A stretch of 18,024 nt of DNA, from NCBI GenBank assembly GCA_963808455.1, contig CAWEHT010000118.1:1-18024 (forward strand). The letters run 5' to 3'. Source of the DNA: CAWEHT01 sp963808455. Its GTDB lineage: Bacteria > Chloroflexota > Anaerolineae > CG2-30-64-16. Positions 1 to 9,661 of the stretch are shown one piece after another. A model generated the notes under the pieces. It was not told the DNA's origin and searched no databases. It saw nothing but the letters and a program-made list of their open reading frames with translations. A program made the position numbers and the translations under genes. Every line of letters starts with the position of its first letter. Position 1 is the first letter of the stretch.

Positions 1-850
<850 letters not shown>

Positions 851-866
851 CATCCCGCACCACGCA

Positions 867-2883
867 TTACCGGCGGTTCTGTCTCACCAAGGCCAGGCGG
901 CGGGTACCCAGCCCGAGCGCTGCCAACACCATGCCAGCCAGCGTGGCATAGGTTACATCCTTGGAAGCCACACGCAAAGGGCTATCTTCGAAACGCAGCA
1001 GGATATAACCCTCTCCCGGCCCTGGCAGCGGCACAACTGTGCGGGCAAGCGGCGCATTCTCGCGCAGCACGGGCAATTTCGCGGACTGGGGTGCCATGTT
1101 GGCCGGAGAGCAAGTAGGCTTTCCACCCCGGATACCAGAACCGGTTGAACGTGATCGTCTTCTCAGCCTGGTCCGTATAGTAATACACCTCTTCCTGGGC
1201 CGTGCCCACACCTTCGGCGTTGACGGCGAGTGACTTGTCTTGCGGTATCTGGCTATAGTCAACACGTGTGATCAGAGGTTTACCGCTGATCCAGACGTCG
1301 GCCATGGCCGACCAATGCGGCCGCAGGGCCGGATCAACCCAGGCCGTGACGCCTGTCATCTCATCGCTGGTGCCTTCGAACCGCATCAACCCCTGGTAAC
1401 CGACCTGACCTTCGGCGGGCGTCAGGTCGCGCATCTGCGCCTGGACGTAGGGATAGCTGCCCAGCAGAAGCAAAGCCACCAGGATCGCCGTGGGCCAGGA
1501 GGCGGTGCCAGCTCCCTCCATCCCTCCATCCGGCGCCGCGACACTCGTCGCGGCCAGCACGCTGATAGGAGCCGCGGCCAGCATTAGATACCGCCAGGGG
1601 AACTGGGCCAGCGGGATCAGGGGTAGGTGCCATGCGGGCGCCGAAACGCCGAGCGTCAGGAAGATCGCCGCTGCCCCCCAAACAGCCCACACCCAGAGCT
1701 CTCGTTGGCGCAGGCGCCCAAGCCTGCGCGCCGTGACCAGCCCGATGACCGCCAACAGCAGTGGAGCTGCGCCCAGCTGATAGCTCAGGCTGCCCTGCGT
1801 AGGGTTATCGGGTCCGGGAAGGCTGATGCCATAGCCCCACGCCGGGTTGAACAGCTCGTGAAAGTAGACGAAGTGCTGAAATGGATTGTAGTACTGCCCG
1901 AACCACTGCTCCTGGTTTACGAAGCGAGACTCGAGCAGAGCGGGCACCCAGAAGCCCACGCTCAGGGCCAGGCCCAGCGCCGCAGCCAGCGCTGGCGCCC
2001 ACGCCGCGCGCACGGCTTCGACCAACGCGTTCGGCGCTCTCGCATCCGCAGTGGCATCCCGCCGGCTGACACTATCTGGGCCGGTGGGCCCTCGCGTGCC
2101 GCCAGCAACTCTTCTCCGCTCCCAAAGCAGCAGCGCGCAGATGTATACGGCCAGGCCTGGCGTGAAGATAAGCATGCTCAGGTTGTGGGTCCACATCAGG
2201 ACGGCATAGACCGCCGCTGCCGTGATTATGTTCAGCAGCTTGGGGCGCAGCGTCACGGTTCGAAAAGCCCACAAGACGAGCGGAAAAAGCGCGATGGCCA
2301 CAGATTCCGGCAAAGCTGCCCGCACGTAGATGTCAACCAGGTGATAGGGGAAGAACATGTAGGCGGCCGCGGCCACCAGGGCCGCGTTGCGCCCCAGCCA
2401 GGAACGCACGAACCCATACATTCCCAGCCCCGAGATCACGATCGAGAGGGCCATGATACCCTTCACGGACGTTTCCCAGCCCAGCCCTCCAAAATGGTGC
2501 AGAACCTCGCCAGCGATCACCGTAAGGGGCGCGTAGATGATCCAGAAAGGATACCCGTAGCCGAAAGCCCAGTCCGGGCCCCAACTCGGGAACCAATTCC
2601 CTTCCTGCACAGCCTTATCGTACTCGAACATGAAATAGACGTCATGCCGTGCATCATGCGCTCCCCAAAAATAGCCGGGGTGGAACAGAGGGGCTATGGC
2701 GACCAGGGCGAGGACGAGCGCGATGCAGACGCCCCCATGACGACGCAGGAAACTGCCGGCCTGCTCTGCCGGGGAAGCGCGCCGCGCCGTCCCGCCTGGA
2801 GGCGCGGTAACGGCATCCTGTAGGCTCATCGACGCCTTCTGCCGCCGGTGGGCCGTCGAGCTTTCTTCTCTCGAATCAGACAT
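867..2883 (-). CDS. PTPS_related (GT-C-like) polytopic membrane protein, one frameshift
   Basis: A large integral membrane protein of about 671 residues. The N-terminus is soluble and polar, the first membrane helix is near residues 50-68, and about ten or more helices follow. The first outer loop holds GAHDARHDVYFMFEY, then a GYGYPFWIIYAPL motif and FPYHLVDIYVRAALPESVA. These are typical of the family called '6-pyruvoyl-tetrahydropterin synthase-related membrane protein' (Pfam PTPS_related), which resembles GT-C glycosyltransferases; that relationship is family knowledge, and the substrate is unknown. A soluble beta domain follows (NRFWYPGWKAYL, then RFEDSPLR), and a final hydrophobic helix ends in basic residues. 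The frame changes by +1 equivalent somewhere near 1040-1120; the C-terminal part (GEGYILLRFEDSPLR, AALGLGTRRL) reads in the other frame to the stop at 867. The ATG at 2883 directly abuts the TGA of the upstream gene, so the two are probably translated from one message. The gene converges on glgC with a 16-base gap. Confidence 0.8.
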
Positions 2884-4744
2884 TCATCGCTCGTTCAACA
2901 CGACCTGGTTGTCCGCCCCGACCGGCAGTCGCGCTCCCGTCTGGTATTGGTAAAGCCCCAACACGTAGCGGTAGCTTGCTGCACCCGGCACGCCGGGTTT
3001 GAGCGCCAACGTGTAGGTATCGCTGATAACGGCCCCAGGCCGCCATCCGCTGGTGGGCGCCTTGTTGTTGTGCGGCATCGTGTCCGCCTGGCCATATACT
3101 GTGCCATCCGCTGTTTCAGCATGGAAGAAGACCGTGTAATCCTGATCGAGCGGCCGGAGCGCCTGCCATTGCACGCGCACGCTGGCCCGCGTTCCCGAGG
3201 CGAGCGTGTCCGACATGACGGCGCTGACCAGGGCGATCTGGTTGTCGCCAAAGACGGCCACCGGTTGGTCGGGCACTCTTACGGGTGTCGCAGGCGGGTC
3301 CAGTTCGCCGTACACACCCAGGAGCGCCAGCACCACCAGCCCCGCAAATAGTGGCAGTGCCCAGGCCATGGTCCTGTTCTCGCCCTGCGTTTGAGGCTCG
3401 CGCTCGCCGCCAGCCGCTTCCTCCATAGCCGGACTGGCCGGCGCGGCAGGCTCAACCAGCGGATCGGGATCGCACCGGCTCTCCGCTGCTACGGGTGCCG
3501 AGAGCCGCTCCAGCAGTGCCAGCCCGCCCAGCCCGGCCAGCCAGGCCAGCCAGGGCCCGGTCAGCAACAAGAGCTGCCAGGGATAGGTCAGGGTGCGCTC
3601 CAAAAATGGCAGCGCGCGCCACAGTGGTGCCGCCCACGTCAAGCTGAGCGCGATGGGGACCAGCACCAGGGCACCGGCAAGGTAAAGGCTCGAACGAACA
3701 GGAAAAGCCGAGACAGGCCAGAGGTGACCGCGGCCATCTCCCACTTCTCCCCCCTCACCTGCTTGCCCGTCGTGGCTCAGCACGAGGTCCGGCGCCAGGA
3801 CGACGCCAAGCAGGGCCAGCCCACAGGTCACCAGGCCGAGCTGGAGCGGCATCGCGTCATAGGGACCTGTCGCCCCCGGGGCTGAGCCCCAGCCTGCCTG
3901 CAACAATTGGTAGGGATAGACGAAGTGATCCAAGAAGGCCACGTAGGTCCGCCCGGCCTGCCCATGCGCGAGCCATCCGGGCACCAGGCCGGCCAGCCCC
4001 AACGCCACGCCGGCCAACCAGCCGGCCAGCGTGCCAACGGACCGCGAGCCCTGCCCCCCAAACAAAAGGAAAGCCAAAAGGCCGGCAGCCAGCCAGAGAG
4101 CCAGGCCAGGCTGCGTCCAGAAGCAGGCCGCGAGGGCCAGCGCCAGTCCGGCCCTCGCTGGCCAGCCCCCCGTGGCTCCGGCGACCTGCGCCGCCCACCA
4201 GGCCCACGGCAGGATGCCCAGGATAGCTGCTTCGGCGAAAGCGCCGCGAACATAAATCGTGGCTAGCCCCAAAGGCCAGAAAGCGTAGACAGCAGCGGCC
4301 AGCAACCCCGGCCAGTCACCGAGGCTGCAGCCTGGCCCACGCGTACATGCCCAGGCTGCCACCCAGGATAGCGGCGAAAAGTACCAGCTTGACTGAGGCC
4401 ACTTCGGAAAAGCCCACCGCGTGCGCCAGGGCAGCCAGAAGGTATGGCAAGAGGCGTTCGCCGCGCCAGAGGTCATAGGGCTGGCCGATGGAGGGCACCC
4501 AACTCGTGTCGAGGCCGTGGCGGAGCAGGTCGTTCAGGTTGAAAATAGGGCTATAGCCGTTGAGGAACTCGAAGTAGCCAGGATAGGCCAGGGGCGCCCA
4601 AGCAAACACTGGCACGAGCCACGCCAGCCAGGTCGCGGCCGGGCAGGCGAAGCAGCGGCGGATGCTTACCTTCGATCGAATGCCGGTCGTCCAGGCTGCG
4701 CCGGCGATGGCCGATGCCGGCCCATGATCGCTGATCCGCTTCAA
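2884..4744 (-). CDS. Second PTPS_related (GT-C-like) membrane protein with C-terminal beta domain, one frameshift
   Basis: A paralogue of the downstream gene, about 619 residues. The N-terminal part reads from near 4744 to about 4320 and contains the first helix (WLAWLVPVFAWAPLAYPGYF), the outer loop NGYSPIFNLNDLLRHGLD and LGMYAWARLQPR. After a +1-type frame change near 4315-4325 it continues with LLAAAVYAFWPLGLATIYVRGAFAEAAILG, the counterpart of the PTPS_related DIYVR-A-PE motif. After the last helix (about 3300-3360) comes an outer domain at about 2884-3290 with TVFFHAETADG, PTSGWRPGAVISDTYTL and YVLGLYQYQTGARLPV, a beta-sandwich type seen on many Chloroflexota membrane proteins. Start: no in-frame ATG lies between the upstream gene and the first helix. 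A TTG at 4744-4742 overlaps the upstream TGA (TTGA), so I choose it, although no clear ribosome site precedes it. Substrate unknown; surface glycan or glycolipid assembly is an inference. Confidence 0.75.
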
Positions 4745-5335
4745 CTCTTTGCCATTCGCCCGTCGAGCTCCAGTTCGGCAGCACAGCCCTGCAAAGCTTC
4801 CAACACAATGCGGACGTGCTCCCACAGCTCGACGCCCAACTCGCCGGCTCCCTGCTCGATATCCTCGCGGCTGACACCGGCCGCGAAAGCACGGTCCTTC
4901 CACTTCTTCTTGACCGACTTGACTTCCACGTCTCGGATATCTTTGCTGGGCCTGACGTAGCCGACAGCCATCACCAGGCCGGTCAATTCGTCAACAGCGA
5001 ACAGAGCTGAATCCAGCCTGGTCGTGCGAGGCAACCCCAAATAGGGCGCGTGGCCGGTCACCGCCTGGATCAGCTCCGGAGGATAAGCGCCGCTCGCGGA
5101 ATAGACGCAGGGCGGTGCGGGGGTGGCCGTTCACGGGATCGTCCATGTCGGGGAAACGCTCGAAGTCTAGATCGTGCATCAGCCCGGTGATCCCCCACAA
5201 TTCCTCGTCCTCGGCAAAGTTGCGGGCGTAAGCACGCATGGCAGCCTCGACGGCCAGCCCATGCTTGCGCAGGCTGTCGCTCTGCGTCCACTCTGCTAAC
5301 AAGTCCCAGGCCTCCGCCCGGCTTGGTAGTGGCAT
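4741..5335 (-). CDS. HD-domain hydrolase, one frameshift
   Basis: A small soluble protein of about 197 residues from the HD superfamily of metal-dependent phosphohydrolases. It reads MPLPSRAEAWDLL, then SLRKHGLAVEAAMRAYA (first His), ITGLMHDLDFERFPD (the HD pair), and GHPRTALRLFRE. After a +1-type frame change near 5085-5100 it resumes as GAYPPELIQAVTGHAPY, LDSALFAVDELTGLV (the distal Asp) and a Lys-rich tail (VKSVKKKWKDRAF). The metal ligands expected for the fold are therefore present across the two frames. The ATG at 5335 is chosen over the one at 5383 because of the ribosome site just upstream and because this family usually begins about here. It is first in the minus-strand cluster and overlaps the start of the next gene by 4 bases. 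The true substrate is unknown; this short HD type is often annotated only as 'HDIG domain protein'. Confidence 0.8.
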
Positions 5336-5337
5336 AG

Positions 5338-5344
5338 CCCCCTT
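5338..5344 (-). promoter_or_regulatory. Ribosome binding site that decides the HD-gene start
   Basis: On the minus strand AAGGGGG stands two bases before the ATG at 5335; counted from its AAGG core the distance is about five bases. The other possible start at 5383 has no comparable site. Confidence 0.6.
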
Positions 5345-5381
5345 GTTCCTTTCATCCCCCACAGGATCTAACGCGCGGCGC

Positions 5382-5387
5382 ATTGTA
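5382..5387 (-). promoter_or_regulatory. Candidate -10 element for the minus-strand operon
   Basis: On the minus strand this reads TACAAT, one mismatch from the SigA consensus TATAAT, placed about 47 bases before the HD-gene start. I see no good -35 box at 16-18 bases upstream, so this is only a candidate. Confidence 0.3.
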
Positions 5388-5474
5388 CCACAGCTTCCAG
5401 AATCGCAGTACTATCGTTGCCGTCGTGGTCACGGCCGGAGAGGCCAACCAGGTAACTGCGCTGATCCTGATGTG

Positions 5475-5483
5475 TGATATACT
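5475..5483 (+). promoter_or_regulatory. Candidate extended -10 promoter for the SIMPL gene
   Basis: TGATATACT fits the extended -10 pattern TGn-TATAAT with one mismatch. It sits in a short AT-rich patch about 70 bases before the SIMPL start codon. No recognisable -35 box lies 17 bases upstream, which extended -10 promoters can tolerate. Confidence 0.45.
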
Positions 5484-5551
5484 TTATTGGTGCTGGGACC
5501 GGAGCTGCTCTGGCCACGTTGGACCACTTTCTACCATGAAGGAGCGAGGGA

Positions 5552-6529
5552 ATGAGAAAGCACGGATGGTGGTTGGCGACGCTCTGCGTCGTGCTGGCAA
5601 TGATGGCAAGCATCGCTATCCTCGGTGTGACCGGGCAAGCGCATGCGCAATCCCTGACAGGCACGCCACGCGCAGGCATCCTCACAGTGCTCACGGTGAC
5701 CAACACGGTGGCTGCTCCGGCAATGCCCACACCGGAAGCAACGGCCACTATCTCTATCCCGCTTATCAGCTCAGCGGCTTCACTCACTGCAACGGTCACA
5801 GCGGCGCCGACCTCAACCGTCACTGCCGGGCCGGCAGTGACGAGCACATGGCCGATCACAACAGCGACCGGTGTCGCGACCGGCACGTCAACTGGTACGA
5901 TCACCGTGGTGGGCCGTGGGCAAGTGACCGTGCGGCCTGATATCGCGCACGTCAGCCTGGGCATCGAAAGCGAGCGTGTTTCCTTCAAGCAAGCCAGCAG
6001 CGAGGCGTCAAGATCGATGGACGGCGTGCTCAGGGCTCTGAGGGCGCAGAAGATCGCCGATGGCGACATCGATACCCTGAGCCCGGTTGTGTCTGTCGAG
6101 CGCTCCGCCACGGCAGCCGCGACCGGCCTGGGAACGGCCAGCTATCACGTCATCGGCACCATCGACGTGACGATCCGTGACCTCAGCCAGATTACGGATG
6201 TATTGCAGTCGGCAGTCGACGCCGGAGCCAACAACATCTACAGCATCCGTTTCGGCCTGGCCGACCCAAGCCAGGTCGAGGCGCAGGCCCGCCAGGCAGC
6301 TGTAGCCGACGCCCTGGCCAGAGCGCGCGACCTGGCCCGCTTGACAGGCACGCAGGTCGGCGGGGTGTTGAGCGTCAGCGAGGTGGTCGGCAACGAGACA
6401 GGCGCCCTGTCCAACAGTTTTGACCAGGAGCAAGCGGACCGGAGCAGTGCGGAAGCCGGCAATGTCTCTACGGTTCCTGGCGAACTGGAGATGACCATGC
6501 AATTGCAGATCACCTACGCCGCCCAATAG
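5552..6529 (+). CDS. Secreted SIMPL-domain (DUF541) protein
   Basis: 325 residues, unbroken frame. The N-terminus is a clear Sec signal peptide: MRKHGWW, then a hydrophobic run (residues 8-28) and AHA before a likely cut near residue 32. Residues about 34-113 form a Thr/Ala/Pro-rich, low-complexity linker. From about 115 to the end is the SIMPL/DUF541 domain, with ITVVGRGQVTVRPDIAHVSLGIE, ALRAQKIADGDIDTLSP, a pattern matching the usual 'T--L-I-P-YSY' region, AVADALARARDLARLTG and a final MTMQLQITYAAQ. The family is periplasmic or extracytoplasmic and poorly understood; one eukaryotic member gave it its name and the E. coli member YggE is linked to oxidative stress. GGAG at 5541-5544 lies seven bases before the ATG. 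It stands divergent to the HD operon. The linker makes it longer than the usual 230-250 residues. Confidence 0.9.
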   Translation: MRKHGWWLATLCVVLAMMASIAILGVTGQAHAQSLTGTPRAGILTVLTVTNTVAAPAMPTPEATATISIPLISSAASLTATVTAAPTSTVTAGPAVTSTWPITTATGVATGTSTGTITVVGRGQVTVRPDIAHVSLGIESERVSFKQASSEASRSMDGVLRALRAQKIADGDIDTLSPVVSVERSATAAATGLGTASYHVIGTIDVTIRDLSQITDVLQSAVDAGANNIYSIRFGLADPSQVEAQARQAAVADALARARDLARLTGTQVGGVLSVSEVVGNETGALSNSFDQEQADRSSAEAGNVSTVPGELEMTMQLQITYAAQ

Positions 6530-6556
6530 GGTGATTCTGCAAGTCCACAGTATATC

Positions 6557-6596
6557 CATGGCCGGCCGGCCCGGAGCCCGGCTGCGCTCGGCCATG
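6557..6596 (+). terminator. GC-rich stem-loop after the SIMPL gene, possible terminator
   Basis: CATGGCCG at 6557-6564 pairs with CGGCCATG at 6589-6596, and inside it GCCGG (6565-6569) pairs with CCGGC (6578-6582), leaving a six-base bulge on one side. It begins 27 bases after the SIMPL stop. There is no run of T after it, so intrinsic termination is uncertain; it may instead stabilise the message end. Confidence 0.35.
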
Positions 6597-6619
6597 CGGG
6601 CTTTGGAGTGCTCGATAAT

Positions 6620-6625
6620 GGAGGG
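6620..6625 (+). promoter_or_regulatory. Ribosome binding site that decides a TTG start
   Basis: GGAGGG stands five bases before a TTG at 6631. The reading frame of that TTG is not the frame of the main body of the next gene, which points to a frameshift inside the signal peptide rather than to a start further downstream. Confidence 0.5.
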
Positions 6626-6630
6626 CATCC

Positions 6631-8095
6631 TTGAAATTGGTCCCGTTCGGCCGGTGGCTTGGGGGCAGCGCGGCCTTGGCCGTGGGTTGGCTGCGGGCTG
6701 GCACTTGTTGCCGGCTGCATGCGCTACGGCAGCCTGGAGGGCGTTGTGCAGCGAGTCGAGACCAAGGCCGCCACGTATCGACCCCATCCAGACCTGGTGC
6801 CTACGCCGTTCGGGGCGGCTGATGCATCTTCGGATCTGCTGGCAGGCATTCTGCCGCCAGCTTCGACACCGAAGGGCAACGCTTCCGATCCGCCGGCGCC
6901 CGGGAGCGGCGTCGGCACTGAGGCAGGGCAGGGAGCCGGGGCCGATCCGGCACCGGGCAGCGACGTCGTGCCGGCAGGGAAGGCCGCCGGCCGCAAGACG
7001 GGGGTCCCCATCTCGGCCAGGGTGGCCAGCGACCCTCCATCCAGTACGCTCGACCGCCGGACAGCCGGGACGGGACGAGCCATAGCGCCTCTGGCCGGGC
7101 CGGCAGCATCGCCCACCGCCGCGCCCATTTACGCCCCGGCCGGGCCCAGCGTGGCCCTGGCCGGCAGCGCGGACTACTGGCAAACATGGAACAACTGTGG
7201 CCCTGCCACGCTGGCCATGGACTTGAGTTATTTCGGCAGCAAGGCGAGCCAGGCTGACATCGCCCGTGTCTTGCGGCCAGATCCGAACGACAAGAACGTC
7301 AATCCTGAGGAGCTTGTCTCGTATGCGCTCAGCCAGGGTTTTCAGGCACTGACGCGCGTGAACGGCAGCGCCGACCGCCTGCGCCTGCTGTTGAGCAACG
7401 GCATCCCGGTCGTCGTTGAAACGTGGATGGAGCCCGCGCCGAACGATGGCATGGGCCACTACCGGTTGGTGACAGGCTATGACAGCTCAAGCCAGCAGTG
7501 GACCATCTTCGACTCGTACGAAAGCACTGGCGTGAACCCCGATGTGCCCTATAGCGGCATCCACATGTCGTACGCATCGATGTCCAGCCTGTGGCCCGTG
7601 TTCGACAATCGCTACATCGTCGTCTACACCGACGGGCAAGCGCCGCTCGTGCAGGCCATCCTGGGGGACGACATGAACCCGCAAGCCAACTATCAGGCTG
7701 CCCTGGGCGACGAAGAAAGCCACCTCGGGGCCCAGCCACAGGATGCTTTTGGATGGTTCGACCTGGGGACCGACCTCGACGGCTTGGGTCAGATGGGCCA
7801 AGCAGCCCAGGCCCACGACCGGGCCCGGCAGATCGGCCTGCCATGGCGCATGCTCTGGTACCAGTTCGGCCCCTTCCCAGCCTACTACGCCGTCGGGCGC
7901 TACCAGGAGATGGTGGCCCTTGCCAACGCCACTCTCAGCACTGCGGACAACATCGAGGAGCTCTATTACTGGAAGGGCATGGCGCTGAAGGCTGACGGCG
8001 ACCTGCCCGGGGCGCGCCAGGCCTGGCAACGCGCCCTGCAGCTGAACAAGAACTATCGCGCGCCCGCCGATGCCCTGGCCGCCCTCGGCCAATGA
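6631..8095 (+). CDS. C39-like peptidase domain plus TPR lipoprotein, probable frameshift in the signal peptide
   Basis: About 487 residues if joined. From TTG 6631 the start reads KLVPFGRWLGGSAALAVGW; after a +1-type change near 6690-6700 the main frame gives LALVAGC, a good lipobox with the Cys at about 6717-6719, so a lipoprotein is likely. A Pro/Ala/Gly-rich linker runs to about 7150. The C39-like papain-fold domain (Peptidase_C39_2 type) follows: YWQTWNNCGPATLAM with the oxyanion Gln and the catalytic Cys (7196-7198), GMGHYRLVTGYD with the His (7457-7459), and IFDSY with an Asp (7511-7513), so all catalytic positions look present. The last third, about 7690-8092, is TPR-like (FDLGTDLDGLGQMGQAAQAHDRA; YYWKGMALKADGDLPGARQAWQRAL). 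The stop overlaps the murJ start (ATGA). A role in cell-envelope protein processing or scaffolding is inferred from location and neighbours. The start is the least certain part; TTG 6659 is in the main frame but would give a poor signal. Confidence 0.8.
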
Positions 8096-9660
8096 CGGTC
8101 GCAGCCTTCAGCAGCCCGGCGCGCCAGCGACACATCGTTCGGAACACGGCACTGGTAGGCGGGCTCTTCGGCCTCGCTGCTCTGGCCGGCCTTGCGCGCA
8201 ATATGGCGATCGCACGCCAGTTCGGCATTGGGGCCGATCTCGACGCCTACTACGCGGCCTTCCGCTTGCCCGATCTGGTCTTCACGCTCGTAGCAGGGGG
8301 CGCGCTGACCACAGCCTTCATCCCTGTTTTTGCCGAGTTCCTGACCGCGAACGACCGACCCGCTGCCTGGCGCTTCGCCAGCGCGGTCATGAACCTGGTC
8401 ATGCTATTCGTCACCGCGCTCGTCGCCGTGGCCGAATTGGCCGCGCCATGGCTGGTTCGTTTGCTGATCGCTCCAGGCTTCACAGCATCGCAACAGGCCG
8501 AGACGGTCGGCATCATGCGGATGGTCTTGGTCTCGACGCTGCTTTTCGGTGTGAGCACCGTGCAGGACGGTGTCCTCAACGGCCTGAGACATTTCCTCCT
8601 GCCGGCCCTTGCGCCCGTGCTTTATCCGCTCGGCATCGCGGCCGGAGCTATATTCCTGGCCCCGCGCTGGGGTATCTACGGGCTGGCGGCTGGCGCCGAC
8701 GTTGGGGCAGCCCTCCATCTGGCTTGCAAGCTGCCGGGCCTTTGCCACTACGGCTTCCGCTGGCGACCGGTTCTGGACCTGAAGGCTGCGGCCGTGCGTC
8801 GGGTTGGCCTGCTGATTGGGCCGCGCGTGCTGGATTTGGGCATCTTCCAACTTACCATGCTGCTGACAACTAACCTGGCGTCGCGCCTGGGCAGCGGCCG
8901 GGTCAGCGCTCTCGAATGGGGCTGGGGCGCGATGCAGTTGCCGGAAACGGTGATCGGCACCGCCTTCGGCCTGGTGGCTTTCCCTACCCTGGCGGAGTTG
9001 GCTCGGCGTTCCGACCTGGCCGGCCTGCGGGCCGTCCTGGGAGAGACCCTGCGCGAGGTGTTGGCCCTGAGTGTCCCGGCAACTTTCGGCCTGATCCTTC
9101 TCGGGCGTCCGCTTCTGCAGATCCTGTACCAGCGCGGAGCCTTCGGCGCCGGCGCGACCAATATCGTCTACACGGCCCTGGCGTTCTACGCCCTCGGCCT
9201 GGCCGGACAAACCAGCCTGGAGCTGGCCGCGCGGGCCTTCTTCGCACAACAGGATACCGTCACGCCGCTTCTCGTCAAGGCCGGCTGCGCGCTCCTGAAC
9301 GTAGCTCTGGCCCTGACCCTGATGGGGCCGCTGGCCCAGGGCGGGCTGGCCCTGGCCAACTCGCTGGCCGTCACCATGGAAGTGACGGTCTTGTTGCTCG
9401 TCCTTCGGCGCCGGATTGGAGGCGTGGAGGGCCGCCAGACCCTTTCGATGCTCGGGCGCGTGCTTGTCGCCACCATGGCCATGAGCGGGGCCATCATGCT
9501 GACCCTGCGCCTGTCGCGCGACTTCGGCCTGGGCACTTTGTCGCAGCTCGCGCTGGCCGGCGCGGCGGGCCTGGCGGCCTACGTGGCCCTTGCGCTGGCG
9601 CTGCGCGTGCGTGAGGTCTACCGCCTGCCAATGGCCCTGCTTGCGCGGAGGGGGGCATGA
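8092..9660 (+). CDS. murJ: MurJ/MviN-family lipid flippase
   Basis: 522 residues, unbroken. A polytopic membrane protein of the MOP superfamily with about 14 helices; family members flip lipid-linked peptidoglycan precursor (lipid II) across the cytoplasmic membrane. Recognisable stretches are GLARNMAIARQFGIGADLDAYYAAFRLPD in helices 1-2, VAGGALTTAFIPVFAEF, GVLNGLRHFLLPALAPVLYPLGI, the repeat-half motif WGAMQLPETVIGTAFGLVAFPTLAEL, and LYQRGAFGAGATNIVYTALAFYALGLAGQTSLELAARAFFAQQDT, all typical of MurJ. The ATG at 8092 overlaps the TGA of the C39-like gene, and the next gene starts two bases after its own stop, so three genes are probably translated together. By eye several charged residues that matter in E. 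coli MurJ are replaced (see findings), so a different lipid-linked substrate cannot be excluded. Confidence 0.9.
   Translation: MTVAAFSSPARQRHIVRNTALVGGLFGLAALAGLARNMAIARQFGIGADLDAYYAAFRLPDLVFTLVAGGALTTAFIPVFAEFLTANDRPAAWRFASAVMNLVMLFVTALVAVAELAAPWLVRLLIAPGFTASQQAETVGIMRMVLVSTLLFGVSTVQDGVLNGLRHFLLPALAPVLYPLGIAAGAIFLAPRWGIYGLAAGADVGAALHLACKLPGLCHYGFRWRPVLDLKAAAVRRVGLLIGPRVLDLGIFQLTMLLTTNLASRLGSGRVSALEWGWGAMQLPETVIGTAFGLVAFPTLAELARRSDLAGLRAVLGETLREVLALSVPATFGLILLGRPLLQILYQRGAFGAGATNIVYTALAFYALGLAGQTSLELAARAFFAQQDTVTPLLVKAGCALLNVALALTLMGPLAQGGLALANSLAVTMEVTVLLLVLRRRIGGVEGRQTLSMLGRVLVATMAMSGAIMLTLRLSRDFGLGTLSQLALAGAAGLAAYVALALALRVREVYRLPMALLARRGA
9648..9655 (+). promoter_or_regulatory. Ribosome binding site inside the murJ end, deciding a TTG start
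   Basis: GGAGGGGG lies six bases before a TTG at 9662 that is in frame with the following membrane protein. The next in-frame ATG, at 9692, has no such site. Confidence 0.5.
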
Positions 9661-9661
9661 G

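Noticed and set aside
1627..2823. Plus-strand open frame (398 codons) opposite the PTPS_related gene
   Set aside because: Composition is Arg/Gln/Pro-rich with no motif, and the opposite strand has clear membrane-helix coding.
6008..7459. Long minus-strand open frame (483 codons) across the SIMPL and C39-like genes
   Set aside because: It spans two well-supported plus-strand genes and the gap between them, with no recognisable domain; a shadow frame.
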